From the NCBI GenBank assembly GCA_905221605.1, contig CAJNDS010000308.1:87501-151500 (forward strand): 64,000 nt of DNA, written 5' to 3'. The notes below the pieces were generated by a model, which searched no databases, was not told where the DNA came from, and was given only the letters and a program-made list of their open reading frames with translations. Origin of the DNA: Symbiodinium natans (lineage: Eukaryota; Sar; Dinophyceae; Suessiales; Symbiodiniaceae). The translations under genes were made by a program, and so were the position numbers. Below, piece by piece: positions 63,927-64,000 of this stretch (the first letter of the stretch is position 1; the number at the start of each line of letters is the position of its first letter).

Positions 63927-64000
63927 CTTCCCCTGACTCAGCTCCCTTCAGTTGGAGACTACATCAGCAGTATAACATGATCAATGGTTACAACTTTCCA
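63927..64000. other. Window end, nothing recognised
   Basis: Unique sequence upstream of the hydrolase-like frame; no promoter or exon signal that I can support. Confidence 0.4.

Overview
The window looks like nuclear DNA of a dinoflagellate, most likely a Symbiodiniaceae-like species. The evidence is plant-type telomere heptamers (TTTAGGG/CCCTAAA), a spliced gene whose introns open with GC, GA or GT and always close with AG followed by G, several families of non-LTR retrotransposons, and a one-way run of large intron-poor reading frames on the minus strand. The host assignment is an inference; no rRNA or other marker is present.

Layout. 1-1.1 kb is an imperfect (TG)n tract. From 1.7 to 40.2 kb short unique islands alternate with dozens of interstitial telomere-like arrays in both orientations, mixed with G-rich minisatellites. 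This DNA looks non-coding in long-ORF terms, but translating the islands on the minus strand and joining them by phase gives a trypsin-type (S1) serine protease of 251 codons in 15 small exons (14.26 to 4.22 kb). All 14 introns contain telomere heptamers. Further exon-like islands flank it.

At 28.35-35.09 kb, on the plus strand, a 6.7-kb non-LTR retrotransposon sits inside telomere-like repeats. It is flanked by a 9-bp candidate target-site duplication and ends in an A-tail. Its domain order is AP-endonuclease, RNase H, reverse transcriptase. An 8-nt motif, ACTCCGCC, is scattered through it 21 times (29 times for the ACTCCGC core) in all three reading frames. A stop codon and frameshifts suggest this copy is dead.

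The telomere-like repeats stop at about 40.2 kb. From 43.0 to 52.5 kb, on the minus strand, lies a second and larger non-LTR element: small ORF, basic/SR-rich protein, endonuclease-RT-zinc fingers, a 327-codon protein, then a ubiquitin-specific protease domain with an intact Cys box. 52.6-54.2 kb holds a decayed third RT (YMDD). Two identical 265-bp direct repeats follow at 55.2 and 56.0 kb. From 56.3 to 63.9 kb, on the minus strand, a broken multi-domain locus carries two alpha/beta-hydrolase-like domains, a domain with an LLDHD motif, and an SF1 helicase core cut short by a DIRS/YR-type RNase H fragment. Partial matches to the 3' end of the dinoflagellate spliced leader occur three times in this block, all on the coding strand.
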